From assembly GCA_003223215.1 (NCBI GenBank), contig QHYH01000101.1, positions 26,877 through 90,876 on the forward strand: a stretch of 64,000 nucleotides of DNA, given 5' to 3'. How positions within the stretch are numbered: the stretch's first letter is position 1; each line of letters begins with the position of its first letter. This document shows, in pieces, positions 37,927-47,093 of this stretch. The notes under the pieces were generated by a model. The model saw only the letters and a program-made list of their open reading frames with translations, did no database searches and had not been told where the DNA came from. The DNA is from Acidobacteriota bacterium (GTDB lineage: Bacteria > Acidobacteriota > Terriglobia > Acidiferrales > UBA7541). Position numbers and translations under genes: made by a program.

Positions 37927-38709
37927 ATGGCTTACGAAAACATCTTGTACGAAAAGAAAGACGGAATTGCGTACGTCACCTTCCATCGGCCAAAGGTGTT
38001 GAACGCGCTGAATCGGAAAACCGTCGAAGAGCTGCATCACGCCCTGCTCGATGCCCGCGACGATGCGAGCGTACGCGTTCTGATTCTGACCGGTGCCGGC
38101 GACAAATCGTTTGTGGCAGGCGCGGACATCGGCGAACTCGCCGTGCAAACGCCAATAAAAGGCAAAGAGTTTTCGCTGTACGGACAGAGCGTCTTCCATT
38201 TGCTGGAGACGATGGGCAAGCCGTCGATCTGTGCGATCAATGGATTTGCGCTGGGTGGCGGCTGCGAACTGGCGCTTTCCTGCACCATCCGAATCGCCAG
38301 CAAGACCGCGAAACTGGGTCAACCCGAGGTGAAGCTGGGCATCCTGCCTGGCTACGGCGGAACGCAAAGACTGGCGCGGCTGTGCGGCAAGGGTGTGGCG
38401 CACGAGCTCTGCCTGACCGGAGAAATGGTTACCGCCGAGGAAGCGCTGCGCATCGGCCTGGTCAATCATATTCACGAACCCGCGGAACTGCTTCCTGCGG
38501 CGGAAGCGATGGCAAAAAAAATCATGGCCAATGCACCTTTGGCGGTAAAGTACGCCATGGAAGCCATCGAGCGCGGAGTGGAAGCGCCGCAGGAAGAAGG
38601 CTTGTTCCTTGAAGCGACGCTTTTTGGGGTCTCGTGCTCGACCGAAGACATGCGCGAGGGGACCAAAGCGTTTTTGGAGAAGAGGCCGGCCCAATTTAAG
38701 GGCCAGTAA
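37927..38709 (+). CDS. enoyl-CoA hydratase / crotonase
   Basis: Hydrates crotonyl-CoA-type enoyl thioesters. The 260-residue protein has the oxyanion-hole segments FVAGADIGEL and NGFALGGGCELALSC, and the catalytic glutamate region QPEVKLGILPGYGGTQRLARL (both glutamates of classical hydratases appear kept). The frame is open to 37852, but family similarity begins at ATG 37927. With the thiolase and dehydrogenase upstream it makes a C4 acyl-CoA module usable for short-chain fatty acid oxidation or for synthesis of C4 units; no acyl-CoA dehydrogenase is nearby to decide. Confidence 0.92.
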   Translation: MAYENILYEKKDGIAYVTFHRPKVLNALNRKTVEELHHALLDARDDASVRVLILTGAGDKSFVAGADIGELAVQTPIKGKEFSLYGQSVFHLLETMGKPSICAINGFALGGGCELALSCTIRIASKTAKLGQPEVKLGILPGYGGTQRLARLCGKGVAHELCLTGEMVTAEEALRIGLVNHIHEPAELLPAAEAMAKKIMANAPLAVKYAMEAIERGVEAPQEEGLFLEATLFGVSCSTEDMREGTKAFLEKRPAQFKGQ

Positions 38710-38745
38710 AGGAAAGCGGCGGGAAAGCTTGGCGCGAATCACCGA

Positions 38746-39276
38746 ATGTCAGAGAAACTCCAGCCCGGCAAGATGAACGGCAGCTTGAGCGCTGAAGGTT
38801 TGCGCTTTGGCATTGTCGTGAGCCGCTTCAACAGTTTCATCACCGACCGCTTGCTGGCCGCAGCCGTCGACGCACTGGAACGCGCCGGCGCGTCCAGCAA
38901 GGACGTGGACGTAGTGCAGGTTCCCGGTTCCTTTGAATTGCCATTGGCCGCGAAAAAGCTAGCCGCCACGGGGAAATACGACGCGCTTATTGCCATCGGA
39001 TGCATCTTGCGCGGGGAGACCGCGCATTACGACTACGTCTGTTCAGAAACGGCGCGCGGCCTGCAACTTGCGCAGATGGAGAGCGGGTTGCCGATCATTT
39101 TTTGCGTGCTGACCTGCGATACCTTGGAGCAGGCCATCGATCGCGCGGGACTGAAGGGCGGGAACAAAGGCTTCGAGGCGGGCCTGGCGGCGACAGAAAT
39201 GGCGCAGCTTTCACGTAAGCTGCGCGCGTCCGAAGCGAAGCTCGCTCCCCGTACCGAATTGCGGCGGCGCAAGTAA
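38746..39276 (+). CDS. ribH: 6,7-dimethyl-8-ribityllumazine synthase
   Basis: Penultimate step of riboflavin synthesis. 176 residues, with a slightly long N- and C-terminus. Conserved parts are IVVSRFNSFITDRLL near residue 23, VPGSFELPLAAKKLA near 63, IGCILRGETAHYDYVC near 83 (His of GETAH is the catalytic base), GLPIIFCVLT, and NKGFEAGLAATEMA. Directly followed by nusB with one base between, a very common pair. Confidence 0.95.
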   Translation: MSEKLQPGKMNGSLSAEGLRFGIVVSRFNSFITDRLLAAAVDALERAGASSKDVDVVQVPGSFELPLAAKKLAATGKYDALIAIGCILRGETAHYDYVCSETARGLQLAQMESGLPIIFCVLTCDTLEQAIDRAGLKGGNKGFEAGLAATEMAQLSRKLRASEAKLAPRTELRRRK

Positions 39277-39277
39277 C

Positions 39278-39685
39278 GTGTCGCTCCGCACCAAAGCGCG
39301 CGAATTTGCGATGCAAATGCTCTTTCAGTGGGACATGAGCCAGCAGGATCCCGCGAAATTGGAAGCAAAGTTTTGGAAGAGCGCCAAAGGCGCCGACAAA
39401 ACGCGCGAATTCGCGAACCAGCTCTTCGAAGGCGCCGCCAAAGATGCTGGAGCGCTCGATGAAATCATCGGCAAGCACTGCGAAAACTGGCGGTTGGAAC
39501 GGCTTGCGGCCATCGACCGCGCCATCCTGCGCTTGGCGGTTCATGAAATGAGTTCCTCCGCTACTCCCCCCAAAGTCGTGCTCAACGAGGCCGTTGAACT
39601 GGCAAAGAAGTTTTCTTCCGAAGAGTCCGGAGCCTTCGTGAATGGGGTGCTGGATTCCGTTCATAAGTCGTTGACTGTGAAGTAG
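39278..39685 (+). CDS. nusB: transcription antitermination factor NusB
   Basis: All-helical RNA-binding factor acting with NusE in rRNA antitermination. 135 residues: RTKAREFAMQMLFQWDMS at the start, and WRLERLAAIDRAILRLAVHEM and VVLNEAVELAKKFSSEESGAFVNGVLD in the second half. The start codon is GTG at 39278, one base after the ribH stop, so expression is probably coupled. Confidence 0.94.
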   Translation: MSLRTKAREFAMQMLFQWDMSQQDPAKLEAKFWKSAKGADKTREFANQLFEGAAKDAGALDEIIGKHCENWRLERLAAIDRAILRLAVHEMSSSATPPKVVLNEAVELAKKFSSEESGAFVNGVLDSVHKSLTVK

Positions 39686-39817
39686 TTACGACCGCCAAAA
39701 ACTTCCCCCTATGCTCGAACCACGCCTTTCGACCATTGCGAAACTTTGCCCCGCGGCGCGTGTTTGATTTCCCAAGTGTGGTGGTGAATCCAGGAGAGGA
39801 GTCGACAGGAGATAACC

Positions 39818-40456
39818 ATGAAAGCAGAACTCTTGGTTTGTCGCGGTGCGCTCGCAGTGGCGTTTGCTGGTTTGCTCGTGGCCGGCGTTTACGCCCAGGA
39901 TCCAACCCCCCAGCAGCAGGATGCGCAGAGCGACAAGAAAGACATTCGGCAGGACAAGAAGGACCTTGCAAACGATCGTGCGGATCGCAACGCGGATCAG
40001 CGCGACATCAACAAAGACAAGCGCGATCTGACCAAGGATCGCACCGACCGCAACGCCGATCAGCGGGACATCAATCACGACAAGAGCGACCTGGCCAAGG
40101 ATCGCGCCGATCGCAATGCCGACCAGCGCGACGTCAATCGCGACAAGAACCAGCTTGCTCGCGATGACGCCAAATATGGCGCCAACAGCGCTCAGGCAAA
40201 CGCCGACCGCAAGGACCTCCGCGCCGATCGCGCCGACCGCAACAAGGATCAACGGGGCATCAACAAGGACAAGGTTGATCTGGCCAAGGATCGCGGCGAC
40301 CGCAATGCCGACCAGCGCGATATCAATCACGACAAAACGGATCTGGCCAAGGACGGCGCCGACCGCAACAAGGATCAGAAGGACATCAACAAGGACAAGC
40401 GCGGTCTGCACAAGGATCGCAAGGACCTCCGGAGAGACCGCCGCGGCCACAAGTAA
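39818..40456 (+). CDS. secreted, highly charged protein built of eight 21-residue repeats
   Basis: 212 residues. A signal peptide (hydrophobic run near 10-24, VYAQD cut) is followed by eight units that begin at residues 49, 70, 91, 112, 133, 154, 175 and 196, exactly 21 apart. The consensus is DLAKDRADRNADQRDINHDK plus one variable residue; unit 4 is the most diverged. The composition is dominated by Asp, Arg, Lys and Asn with almost no aromatics. Hydrophobic residues fall at positions 2 and 16 of each unit, 14 apart, and 21 equals three heptads, so a long charged helix or coiled coil is plausible. No function known. GGAGA precedes the ATG and a strong terminator follows. Confidence 0.8.
   Translation: MKAELLVCRGALAVAFAGLLVAGVYAQDPTPQQQDAQSDKKDIRQDKKDLANDRADRNADQRDINKDKRDLTKDRTDRNADQRDINHDKSDLAKDRADRNADQRDVNRDKNQLARDDAKYGANSAQANADRKDLRADRADRNKDQRGINKDKVDLAKDRGDRNADQRDINHDKTDLAKDGADRNKDQKDINKDKRGLHKDRKDLRRDRRGHK
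39962..40453 (+). repeat. 63-bp coding repeat array
   Basis: Eight head-to-tail 63-bp units encode the 21-residue repeats of the protein at 39818-40456. The last unit is incomplete. Units differ by scattered substitutions but none changes the period, so the length is under selection or recent. Confidence 0.8.
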
Positions 40457-40478
40457 GAGCTCGGTTCAAAGCAGAAAG

Positions 40479-40510
40479 GGCCGCTGCAGTGATTCCGGCG
40501 GCCTTTTTTC
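40479..40510 (+). terminator. Rho-independent terminator after the repeat protein
   Basis: GGCCGC at 40479-40484 pairs with GCGGCC at 40498-40503 and is followed at once by TTTTTT. It closes the ribH-nusB-repeat-protein side before the convergent phzF-like gene. Confidence 0.85.
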
Positions 40511-40530
40511 TCTTTAGCGTTGGGCCCCTC

Positions 40531-41412
40531 TCAGACATTAATCGTTCCCTCAAAAACTTTGACGGCCGCGCCGCTCACGCGGGGAACGAGTTTCTTGCCC
40601 GTCTGTGTGACCTCGACTTCGATGTGGCTCGGCCGGCCCATCTCCGCTCCCTGCAGGATGCTCAAGGTGTGCCCGGGCGACAGCCTTCCGCGGCGCACAA
40701 GGTATGCGCCAAGCGAGCCAGCCGCTGAGCCCGTGGCGGCGTCTTCATAAAGTTCCCACGGAAGCATCCCGCGCGAACATACCTTGCCGTTGCCGTTCAG
40801 CGCGAAGCAATAGGCCATCGTGGCGTTTTTGCCTTGCAGTTTTCTGAGCTCGATCATGTTCATCGCTATTCTGCCGAGCGCCAGGCGATTGCGGAGCGGC
40901 ACCATCAGGTTGAAGATGCCGGTCGAAACAAATTCCGTTTCGAGTTGTGGATCGAAATCCTTCGGCGAGAGCCCGAGCGCCGAGGCCAGTTTTTTCTTGT
41001 CGAGCTTTGCGGGCTTGAAGGCTGCTTCCTTCTGCGTCATGGTCACGCGATGCGGGCGTCCGTCCTTAAAGCGGATTTCCACCGGCAGAACTCCCGCGCC
41101 CGTTTCCTGGAGAATGTGTACGCCGCCTTCTTGGGCCGGAACGACGCCAAGCTCCGCGAGCAGGAACCACGTTCCGATGACCGGATGCCCCGCAAGCTTC
41201 AGCTCTTCTTTCGTGGTGAAGATGCGCAGTCGTGCGAGGGCCTCTTCATCGGTGGGCTTTTGCACGAAGACCGTTTCCGAGAGATTCATCTCGCGCGCAA
41301 TCGCCAGCATCTGGTCGCCAGAGAGTTCGTCGCCGTCGGTGAAAACGGCAAGCGGGTTGCCTGCAAAGCGTGTGGTGGTGAAGACATCAAGCGTGTGGTA
41401 GCGGCGTTGCAT
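40531..41412 (-). CDS. PhzF-family isomerase/epimerase-like protein
   Basis: 293 residues, usual for the family of diaminopimelate-epimerase-fold enzymes. YHTLDVFTTTRFAGNPLAVF at the start, the catalytic-base region REMNLSETVFV (Glu of SETVF), and the second-half DAATGSAAGSLGAYL match PhzF/YddE proteins. PhzF itself isomerises a phenazine precursor, but most homologs have no known substrate; no phenazine genes are nearby. The ATG at 41412 is last of the minus-strand run beginning with coaD. Confidence 0.88.
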   Translation of the reverse strand: MQRRYHTLDVFTTTRFAGNPLAVFTDGDELSGDQMLAIAREMNLSETVFVQKPTDEEALARLRIFTTKEELKLAGHPVIGTWFLLAELGVVPAQEGGVHILQETGAGVLPVEIRFKDGRPHRVTMTQKEAAFKPAKLDKKKLASALGLSPKDFDPQLETEFVSTGIFNLMVPLRNRLALGRIAMNMIELRKLQGKNATMAYCFALNGNGKVCSRGMLPWELYEDAATGSAAGSLGAYLVRRGRLSPGHTLSILQGAEMGRPSHIEVEVTQTGKKLVPRVSGAAVKVFEGTINV

Positions 41413-41440
41413 GGCTCAGATTCCCGCCTAGCTTCCTCGT

Positions 41441-41800
41441 TCAGATGTGCTGGAGCCGGGCGACCGTCCTTTCGTTCGTGACATTGCCGGTGTTGAGCGT
41501 GGATTTCGGTTCGAAGAGCACCACATGAACTTCTTCCTCGGCGACGGGAAGATGCTCGACGCCGTGCGGCACGATGATAAACTCGCCCTCGCGGACGACC
41601 GCTTCGCGATCGCGGAATTTCATGAGCAATGTGCCCTTGGTCACGAGGAACATTTCATCCTCGCGCTCGTGATGATGCCAGATGAATTCGCCCTTAAGCT
41701 TCGCTGCCTTAACGTAGAAATCGTTGAGCTCCCCGATGATTTTGGGGCTCCAGCGGTCGGAGAAGCTGCTGAACTTGTCGGCAAGATTGATGGTGTTCAC
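41441..41800 (-). CDS. cupin-domain protein
   Basis: 119 residues forming a single cupin barrel. The first motif has the metal-type cluster WHHHEREDEMF and the second has VPHGVEHLPVA; between them are GTLLMKF and the turn REGEFIIV. Small cupins include isomerases, dioxygenases and binding proteins, and the role is open. GTG at 41800 is chosen because AAGGAG lies 6 nt upstream; the frame is open for 36 nt more. It lies 10 nt downstream of the phosphohexomutase gene. Confidence 0.85.
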   Translation of the reverse strand: MNTINLADKFSSFSDRWSPKIIGELNDFYVKAAKLKGEFIWHHHEREDEMFLVTKGTLLMKFRDREAVVREGEFIIVPHGVEHLPVAEEEVHVVLFEPKSTLNTGNVTNERTVARLQHI

Positions 41801-41810
41801 GGTTGGCTCC

Positions 41811-43223
41811 TTAGAGGTTTTGCACGAGACTCGCAACGCTCGAAAGAACCCGGCTCGTCGTTTCCGGCTTGCCAGTTTCCGAATAAATTCGCAGAACGTT
41901 CTCCGTGCCTGAAGCGCGGACCATCACCCAACCCACTTCGCCAAGATACAGTTTGATGCCGTCCAAGTTCTCCCGTTGCACGACGGGAAAATCAACCAAA
42001 CGGCTGACTTTGCCGTCTGAAAAATGCGCGATAGCTTTTTCCTTTTGGCCCGGCTTCAGCTCTAGGTCCACGCGCCCGTAGTGATATTCGCCGAACTCCG
42101 CGTGCAGCGCGGCCAGCAGTTCGCCAAGCGATTTTCCGTGCCAGGCCATCAACTCGGCGAGAAAGAGAGCCGAGACGGTGGCGTCGCGCTCGGGAAGATA
42201 AAGGCTCGTGCCGATGCCGCCGCTCTCCTCACCGCCAATCAGAATATTTTGTTCGAGCATCAATTCACAGATATATTTGAAGCCGATGGGCACTTCGTGC
42301 AGCTTTCGACCGAATTTGGCGGCAAGTTTGTCGATGAGCTTGGTGACCGAGAAAGTTTTGGCAATGTCGCCAGGAAGATTCCGCGTCCCGGCAAGATGCC
42401 AGACCAGCAGCGCGAGAATCTGGTGGGGATTGACGAAAGCGCCGGTGCGGTCAATGACGCCGATGCGGTCGCCATCGCCATCAGCGCAGAAACCCACGTC
42501 ATATTTGCCCCCGAGCACAGCTTGCCGAAGCGCTGCGACGTGCGGCTCGATCGGCTCGGGATGCACGCCGCCGAAGCGCGGGTCCCGCGTTCCGCGGATT
42601 TCATCGCATGGAATCCCGTTGCGGCCGAGCAGCTCCGGCAGCAAGCCCGCGGCAGCTCCATGCATGGGGTCGAAGACAAAACGCAATTTGGCGTGGCGCA
42701 GGCGCTTCCAATCCACCAGTTTTTCGAGCGCATCGAGATACGGCGCGCGCGGTTCGAGGGAGTGAATCAAATCCTTGCGCGGGGGAAGCGGCGGGATGCC
42801 TTTTTCCAGGACTTGAGCAAGCTCCTTTTCGATTTGCGCGACGATCGAAGGAAGCGCGCTGCTGCCGTAGCTCGCCTTGTATTTGATTCCATTCCAGCGG
42901 TAGGGATTGTGACTCGCGGTGACGACGATGCCACCGGCGGCTTGGCGGTGCCTCACCAGAAAAGAAATTGTCGGCGTGGGGCAAGGCTTGTCCGCAAGCC
43001 ATACCGGTGTTCCGGAAGCGCAGATGACTTCAGCAACGGCAGCCGCCACGCGATCCGAGGCATAGCGGTGGTCATAGCCGACGATCACCCCCCTGCGCGC
43101 GTCTTCGCCGAGGACCACATAGCGCGCAATCGCATGCGTCACGACCCGCGCGTTTGCGAACGTAAAATCTTCCGCGATGACGCCGCGCCATCCGTCCGTG
43201 CCAAATGCAATCTCAGGAATCAT
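41811..43223 (-). CDS. phosphoglucomutase/phosphomannomutase family protein
   Basis: 470 residues of the alpha-D-phosphohexomutase family. Phosphoserine loop GGIVVTASHNPYRWNG near 95-110, metal loop CADGDGDRIG near 246, sugar-recognition loop GGEESGGIG near 328, and the phosphate-binding RASGTEN near the C-terminus are all intact. Placed with manA and manC it most likely converts mannose-6-phosphate to mannose-1-phosphate, though members often also act on glucose phosphates. Starts at ATG 43223. Confidence 0.9.
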   Translation of the reverse strand: MIPEIAFGTDGWRGVIAEDFTFANARVVTHAIARYVVLGEDARRGVIVGYDHRYASDRVAAAVAEVICASGTPVWLADKPCPTPTISFLVRHRQAAGGIVVTASHNPYRWNGIKYKASYGSSALPSIVAQIEKELAQVLEKGIPPLPPRKDLIHSLEPRAPYLDALEKLVDWKRLRHAKLRFVFDPMHGAAAGLLPELLGRNGIPCDEIRGTRDPRFGGVHPEPIEPHVAALRQAVLGGKYDVGFCADGDGDRIGVIDRTGAFVNPHQILALLVWHLAGTRNLPGDIAKTFSVTKLIDKLAAKFGRKLHEVPIGFKYICELMLEQNILIGGEESGGIGTSLYLPERDATVSALFLAELMAWHGKSLGELLAALHAEFGEYHYGRVDLELKPGQKEKAIAHFSDGKVSRLVDFPVVQRENLDGIKLYLGEVGWVMVRASGTENVLRIYSETGKPETTSRVLSSVASLVQNL

Positions 43224-43538
43224 TGGTGAGGAAAGTATACGCGCCTCCCAATATCTGCCAACAGCCGGATTGGCTGGCCGGGCTGGGTTGGGCCTGTTTT
43301 TTCTGCTGTCCTCGAAACAATAGAGGTCATCTCCCGTCCCACCCGTTCTGGCGTGCTTCGCGGCTGGCCCAGGCCAGGTCTTCGCCCACCTCCATCCACG
43401 CAGCTCTGGTATTGGAAATACGGTCAGGAACTCGGCGATCGCGTACTTTTTGCTTGCCGCGCAATCTCCGACTCCGCAAACAGGACTGGGTAATCCACCC
43501 CGGACGCCGTCCTTCCTCTTCGGGTCCTGCTGAATTCC
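43224..43538. other. 315-bp gap between the phosphohexomutase and manC
   Basis: Nothing recognisable. Open frames on both strands are Arg/Pro-rich shadows without ribosome sites or family features. The gap may hold a promoter for the mutase-cupin-phzF part. Confidence 0.5.
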
Positions 43539-44651
43539 CTATAGGAGTTTGGTGAGTTTTTGTTGCTCGAGGTGCTTCACGATTTGGGCAACGTCCTGGG
43601 CGCGGTCGCGCGGGCAGACGAGCAGCGCGTCCGGCGTTTCCACGACAACCAGGTCGCGAATGCCGATGGCGGCAACGAACTTGGAAGGCGCCCAAAGGAA
43701 ATTGCCTTCGGCGTCGAGTGCGTGGCCTTTGCCCGCGAGCACATTCTCGCCGGTTTTCTTCGCTAGCAGGTCATATACCGCAGCCCAGGAGCCAATGTCG
43801 CTCCAGCCGACTTCTGCGGGAATGACGAAAACGCGCGGCGGACCGGCCGTGCGCGTCGCAGGTTCCAGAACCGCATAGTCCACGGAAATATTTTGCAGCT
43901 TTTGATACATGGCGCGCAGCTTGGTCCCGTAACTCCGCGTGCCGATGAGTTTGGCGAGATCTTCTAGCGCCGCGTGCGTCTTCGGCAAAAAGCTCTTCAG
44001 GTTTTCGAGGAACGTAGAAATGCGCCAGAAGAACATTCCCGCGTTCCAATGATATTTGCCGGATGCCACATATTCGACGGCAAAGGGCAGTGCCGGTTTT
44101 TCGGTGAATCGTTTAACCGCAAATACCGGAAGGCCTTTTGCGGTAATCGGCTCGCCCATGCGTTCGATGTAGCCGAAGCCGGTTTCCGGGCGGGTTGGCG
44201 GAATACCAAGAACCACCAGGAGCCCGCGCGCAAGAGCAACGTCCAGCGCAGCGGCAACGATCTTTCGATATTCTTCAGGCTGCGCGATGTAATGATCTGC
44301 GGGGAGCACCGCGAGTAAGGCGTCGCCGTGCGCCACATGACGTGCGTGAATCGCGGCAAGGCCGATAGCCACCGCCGTATTCAATCCCTTTGGCTCAATC
44401 AGCACGCGCTTGCGGGTGGCCGCGGGAACCTGCTTGCGAACGGCCGCAGCCTGCCCCGCGTTCGTGACCGTCCAGATGCGCTCGGCGGGAATCAACGGGC
44501 GTAGCCGCGCGACAGTCTGCTCCAGCATGGTTTCCTTGCCGACGATATTCAGAAGCTGCTTGGGAGTGCGTGTCCGGCTCCGTGGCCAGAATCGCGTCCC
44601 CCGCCCCCCGGCAAGAATCACCGCATGCGTGACCAATTCTTCGCTGGGCAT
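43539..44651 (-). CDS. manC: mannose-1-phosphate guanylyltransferase
   Basis: Forms GDP-mannose from mannose-1-phosphate and GTP. 370 residues, the short form without the isomerase domain. VILAGGRGTRFWPRSRTRTPKQLL gives the nucleotide-binding signature; IEPKGLNTAVAIGLAA, VLPADHYI, GFGYIERM, RFTEKPALPFA and WNAGMFFWR are conserved in the family, as is EVGWSDIGSWAAVYDLL. Located 12 nt after manA on the same strand. Confidence 0.94.
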   Translation of the reverse strand: MPSEELVTHAVILAGGRGTRFWPRSRTRTPKQLLNIVGKETMLEQTVARLRPLIPAERIWTVTNAGQAAAVRKQVPAATRKRVLIEPKGLNTAVAIGLAAIHARHVAHGDALLAVLPADHYIAQPEEYRKIVAAALDVALARGLLVVLGIPPTRPETGFGYIERMGEPITAKGLPVFAVKRFTEKPALPFAVEYVASGKYHWNAGMFFWRISTFLENLKSFLPKTHAALEDLAKLIGTRSYGTKLRAMYQKLQNISVDYAVLEPATRTAGPPRVFVIPAEVGWSDIGSWAAVYDLLAKKTGENVLAGKGHALDAEGNFLWAPSKFVAAIGIRDLVVVETPDALLVCPRDRAQDVAQIVKHLEQQKLTKLL

Positions 44652-44663
44652 CGAAAATCTTTC

Positions 44664-45710
44664 CTAATCAAAAACCGTCTTGTTGATTTCCTGCCGCGAA
44701 TGTTCTTGCTCGAGAAGGCCGCGCAACGCCTTCAAATCAGGAACGTAGCTTCTCAGCAGTTTCGTGGGTTCCTTAGGGTTTATGACCAGTCTGCTCAAAC
44801 TCGCTGCCATCAGCCAGCATTCACCACCTCGGTATCCGGCCGAGCCGCCGTTCCAGGCAAACTCGCCGCAGCCCGTCAAAATGACGTACAAATCAAAATG
44901 TTCGTCATTCGAGCAAGCTTCTATACGCGTCATGATTTTCCATCGCTCGGTTGCGAAATGCCGGCAAGCCGTCAGGAGCGCTTTTTGTGACCCTGCCGGG
45001 GGCAGAGGGAGCCGCGACACTTTGCCGAGAACAGGCCGCCCCAACTCGATTACTTCCAGAGCTTTTTGGATGTGCAATTCTCTGGGCCTCCCCTGGGCAT
45101 CCACGCGGCCATAATCGTAAACGCGATAGGTTAGGTCGGAATACTCTTGAATTTCGCAAAGCACCATACCGGGCCCAATCGAATGCGGCGTGCCTGCCGG
45201 CACGAAAAATGTCTCGCCCGGTTGCACGCGCCAATGCACAAAAACTTCCTCCAATCTTTCCGTTTCGACGGCTTTCAAAAACTTCGCTCGATCCACCTTC
45301 GGCACTGGTCCGATCAGCACATCCGCGCCGGCCTCGGCGGAGACAACATGCCACATTTCCGTCTTCCCGCGCCCGCCAGCGGCTTTCTCGTGGATTGCCG
45401 CATATGCATCATCGGGATGCACCTGGATGGAGAGCTTGTCGTCCGGAAAAATGAATTTCACAAGGATGGGGAAATAATCAGGATCGCTGCAACGTGTTCC
45501 GCGCCATTCAGGCGGCATCTCCCGCCATGCTTCTCCCAGGGTTTTTCCAGCATAAGGTCCAGTAACAATCTTGCAATCGATACCCGTAAGCCAGGCTTCG
45601 CCGATCGGTTCCGGCAAATTTGTTTTTTCAGGAAAAAGGGGCGCGAGCGAGCGCATCCCCCAGATGCGCTTCACGAATTTCGGCTCGATGCGAGATGGCT
45701 CAGGCTTCAC
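44664..45710 (-). CDS. manA: class I mannose-6-phosphate isomerase
   Basis: Interconverts fructose-6-phosphate and mannose-6-phosphate using zinc. 348 residues: KRIWGMRSLAPLF near the start, the metal motif SIQVHPDD near 94, KTEMWHVV near 115, FFVPAGTPHSIG near 167, and the later EIQEYSDLTYRVYDYGR. The start is GTG at 45710, only three bases from the stop of the aminotransferase gene. Supplies ManC and the mutase downstream. Confidence 0.93.
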   Translation of the reverse strand: MKPEPSRIEPKFVKRIWGMRSLAPLFPEKTNLPEPIGEAWLTGIDCKIVTGPYAGKTLGEAWREMPPEWRGTRCSDPDYFPILVKFIFPDDKLSIQVHPDDAYAAIHEKAAGGRGKTEMWHVVSAEAGADVLIGPVPKVDRAKFLKAVETERLEEVFVHWRVQPGETFFVPAGTPHSIGPGMVLCEIQEYSDLTYRVYDYGRVDAQGRPRELHIQKALEVIELGRPVLGKVSRLPLPPAGSQKALLTACRHFATERWKIMTRIEACSNDEHFDLYVILTGCGEFAWNGGSAGYRGGECWLMAASLSRLVINPKEPTKLLRSYVPDLKALRGLLEQEHSRQEINKTVFD

Positions 45711-45713
45711 AAT

Positions 45714-46916
45714 CTAAGCAGCGGCTTCCGCGTGCGCGAAAAAGCGTTCGAGGCGGCGCAGACCTTCCTCGATGCGCTCAAGCGAAGTCGCGTAAGAAAG
45801 CCGCAAATAGCCAGGCGCGCCAAACGCCTCACCCGGAACGAGCGCCACGTGTGCTCGGTCGAGAAGCATCCGGGCAATCTCCGTGTCTGAGTTGGCCAGC
45901 GCCGAACGGCCTCCGCCGTTTGACAAGTGCGCCGAAACATCCGGAAATGCGTAAAACGCGCCGCCGGGCCATTCGCAAATGACGCCGGAAATCGCGCGCA
46001 GACCCTCGACAATACGCTTGCGCCGCTTCGCGTATTCCGCAAGCATCGCCGGCACGCTGTCCATCGTACCGGTCATGGCTGCGAGCGCCGCGTATTGCGC
46101 AATGGACGTAGGATTCGACGTGGACTGGCTCTGCAGTTTGATCAGCGCCTGGATCAGCGCTTCCGGCCCCAGCGTATAGCCGATACGCCACCCGGTCATG
46201 GCAAACGTTTTCGACATCGAACCGATGATGATGACTTTATCTTTTGCGCCCCGGGCGCTGGCAATCGAGTAAGGCTTGTTCGCCTCGTAAGTGAAGTGCG
46301 AATAGCACTCGTCCCCCATCAGCCACACGTTGTGTTTCTTGCAGACGGCGAGGATACGCTCGTATTCTTCCGGCGGCACCACCCCGCCCGTCGGATTATT
46401 CGGCGAATTCACAATCACAAGTTTGGTCTTTGGGGTAATGGCCTTTTCAATGGCCGAAGCGCGAACCGTAAAACCATCTTTGGGAAGCGTTTCGACAAAC
46501 ACCGGAGTTCCGCCCGCGTACTTCACAATGTCGGGAAAGCTGACCCAGTAAGGCGCAGGAATGATGACTTCATCGCCCTGCTGCACCAACACGCTTACCA
46601 CATTAAAGATGGAATGTTTGCCGCCGACGCTGACCACGCATTCCTTGGGTTCGAACGACGAGCGCAACTCGCGTTTGTGCCACGCGCAAATCGCCTCGCG
46701 CAACGGCATGATGCCGCCCGCCGGGGTGTACTTCGATTTGTTTTCTTCGATGGCCCGGATGGCGGCTCTCTTGATGTGATCCGGCGTGGGGAAGTCTGGC
46801 TCGCCGGGACCGAAGTCGGCGATGTCCACGCCCTTGGCCTTCAGCTTGTCGGCTTCCGCGATGACGGCTGCCGTTGGCGAGATTTGGATACGGTTGATGC
46901 GGTCGGTGAGTTGCAC
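45714..46916 (-). CDS. pyridoxal-phosphate aminotransferase, aspartate aminotransferase type
   Basis: 400 residues, class I fold I. GPGEPDFPTP near residue 34, YTPAGGIMPLREAI near 62, the NSPNNPTGG loop near 165, and the PLP lysine in GSMSKTFAMTGWRIGY near 228, then RLSYATSLERIEEGLRRL at the end. This group (AspC/PatA type) includes aspartate and prephenate aminotransferases. GTG at 46916 is chosen from an AGGAG site 7 nt upstream; the frame is open for about 170 nt more. Just 3 nt from manA. Confidence 0.92.
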   Translation of the reverse strand: MQLTDRINRIQISPTAAVIAEADKLKAKGVDIADFGPGEPDFPTPDHIKRAAIRAIEENKSKYTPAGGIMPLREAICAWHKRELRSSFEPKECVVSVGGKHSIFNVVSVLVQQGDEVIIPAPYWVSFPDIVKYAGGTPVFVETLPKDGFTVRASAIEKAITPKTKLVIVNSPNNPTGGVVPPEEYERILAVCKKHNVWLMGDECYSHFTYEANKPYSIASARGAKDKVIIIGSMSKTFAMTGWRIGYTLGPEALIQALIKLQSQSTSNPTSIAQYAALAAMTGTMDSVPAMLAEYAKRRKRIVEGLRAISGVICEWPGGAFYAFPDVSAHLSNGGGRSALANSDTEIARMLLDRAHVALVPGEAFGAPGYLRLSYATSLERIEEGLRRLERFFAHAEAAA

Positions 46917-47093
46917 CTCTCTGCTCCTTCGGCTGATGGGCAAATATACAAGCAACAGTTTACAGGCAGGACGCAGCAGGGCAAACACCGAATTGGCCTG
47001 GTCACCAGGCGGGCAGCCGGAGCGAGCAGCCCACCCCAGTAAAATCCTCTGTGTAGCAAAGCCCGCCCGATACGCCAACCGCAAAGGCCCTGG

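Noticed and set aside
39962..40453. Direct repeats that could suggest a CRISPR array
   Set aside because: The 63-bp units are contiguous, without spacers, and encode a regular protein repeat in one open frame.
43205..43555. 116-residue plus-strand frame between the mutase and manC
   Set aside because: No ribosome site, Arg/Pro/Ser-rich without pattern, overlaps the start of the mutase gene.
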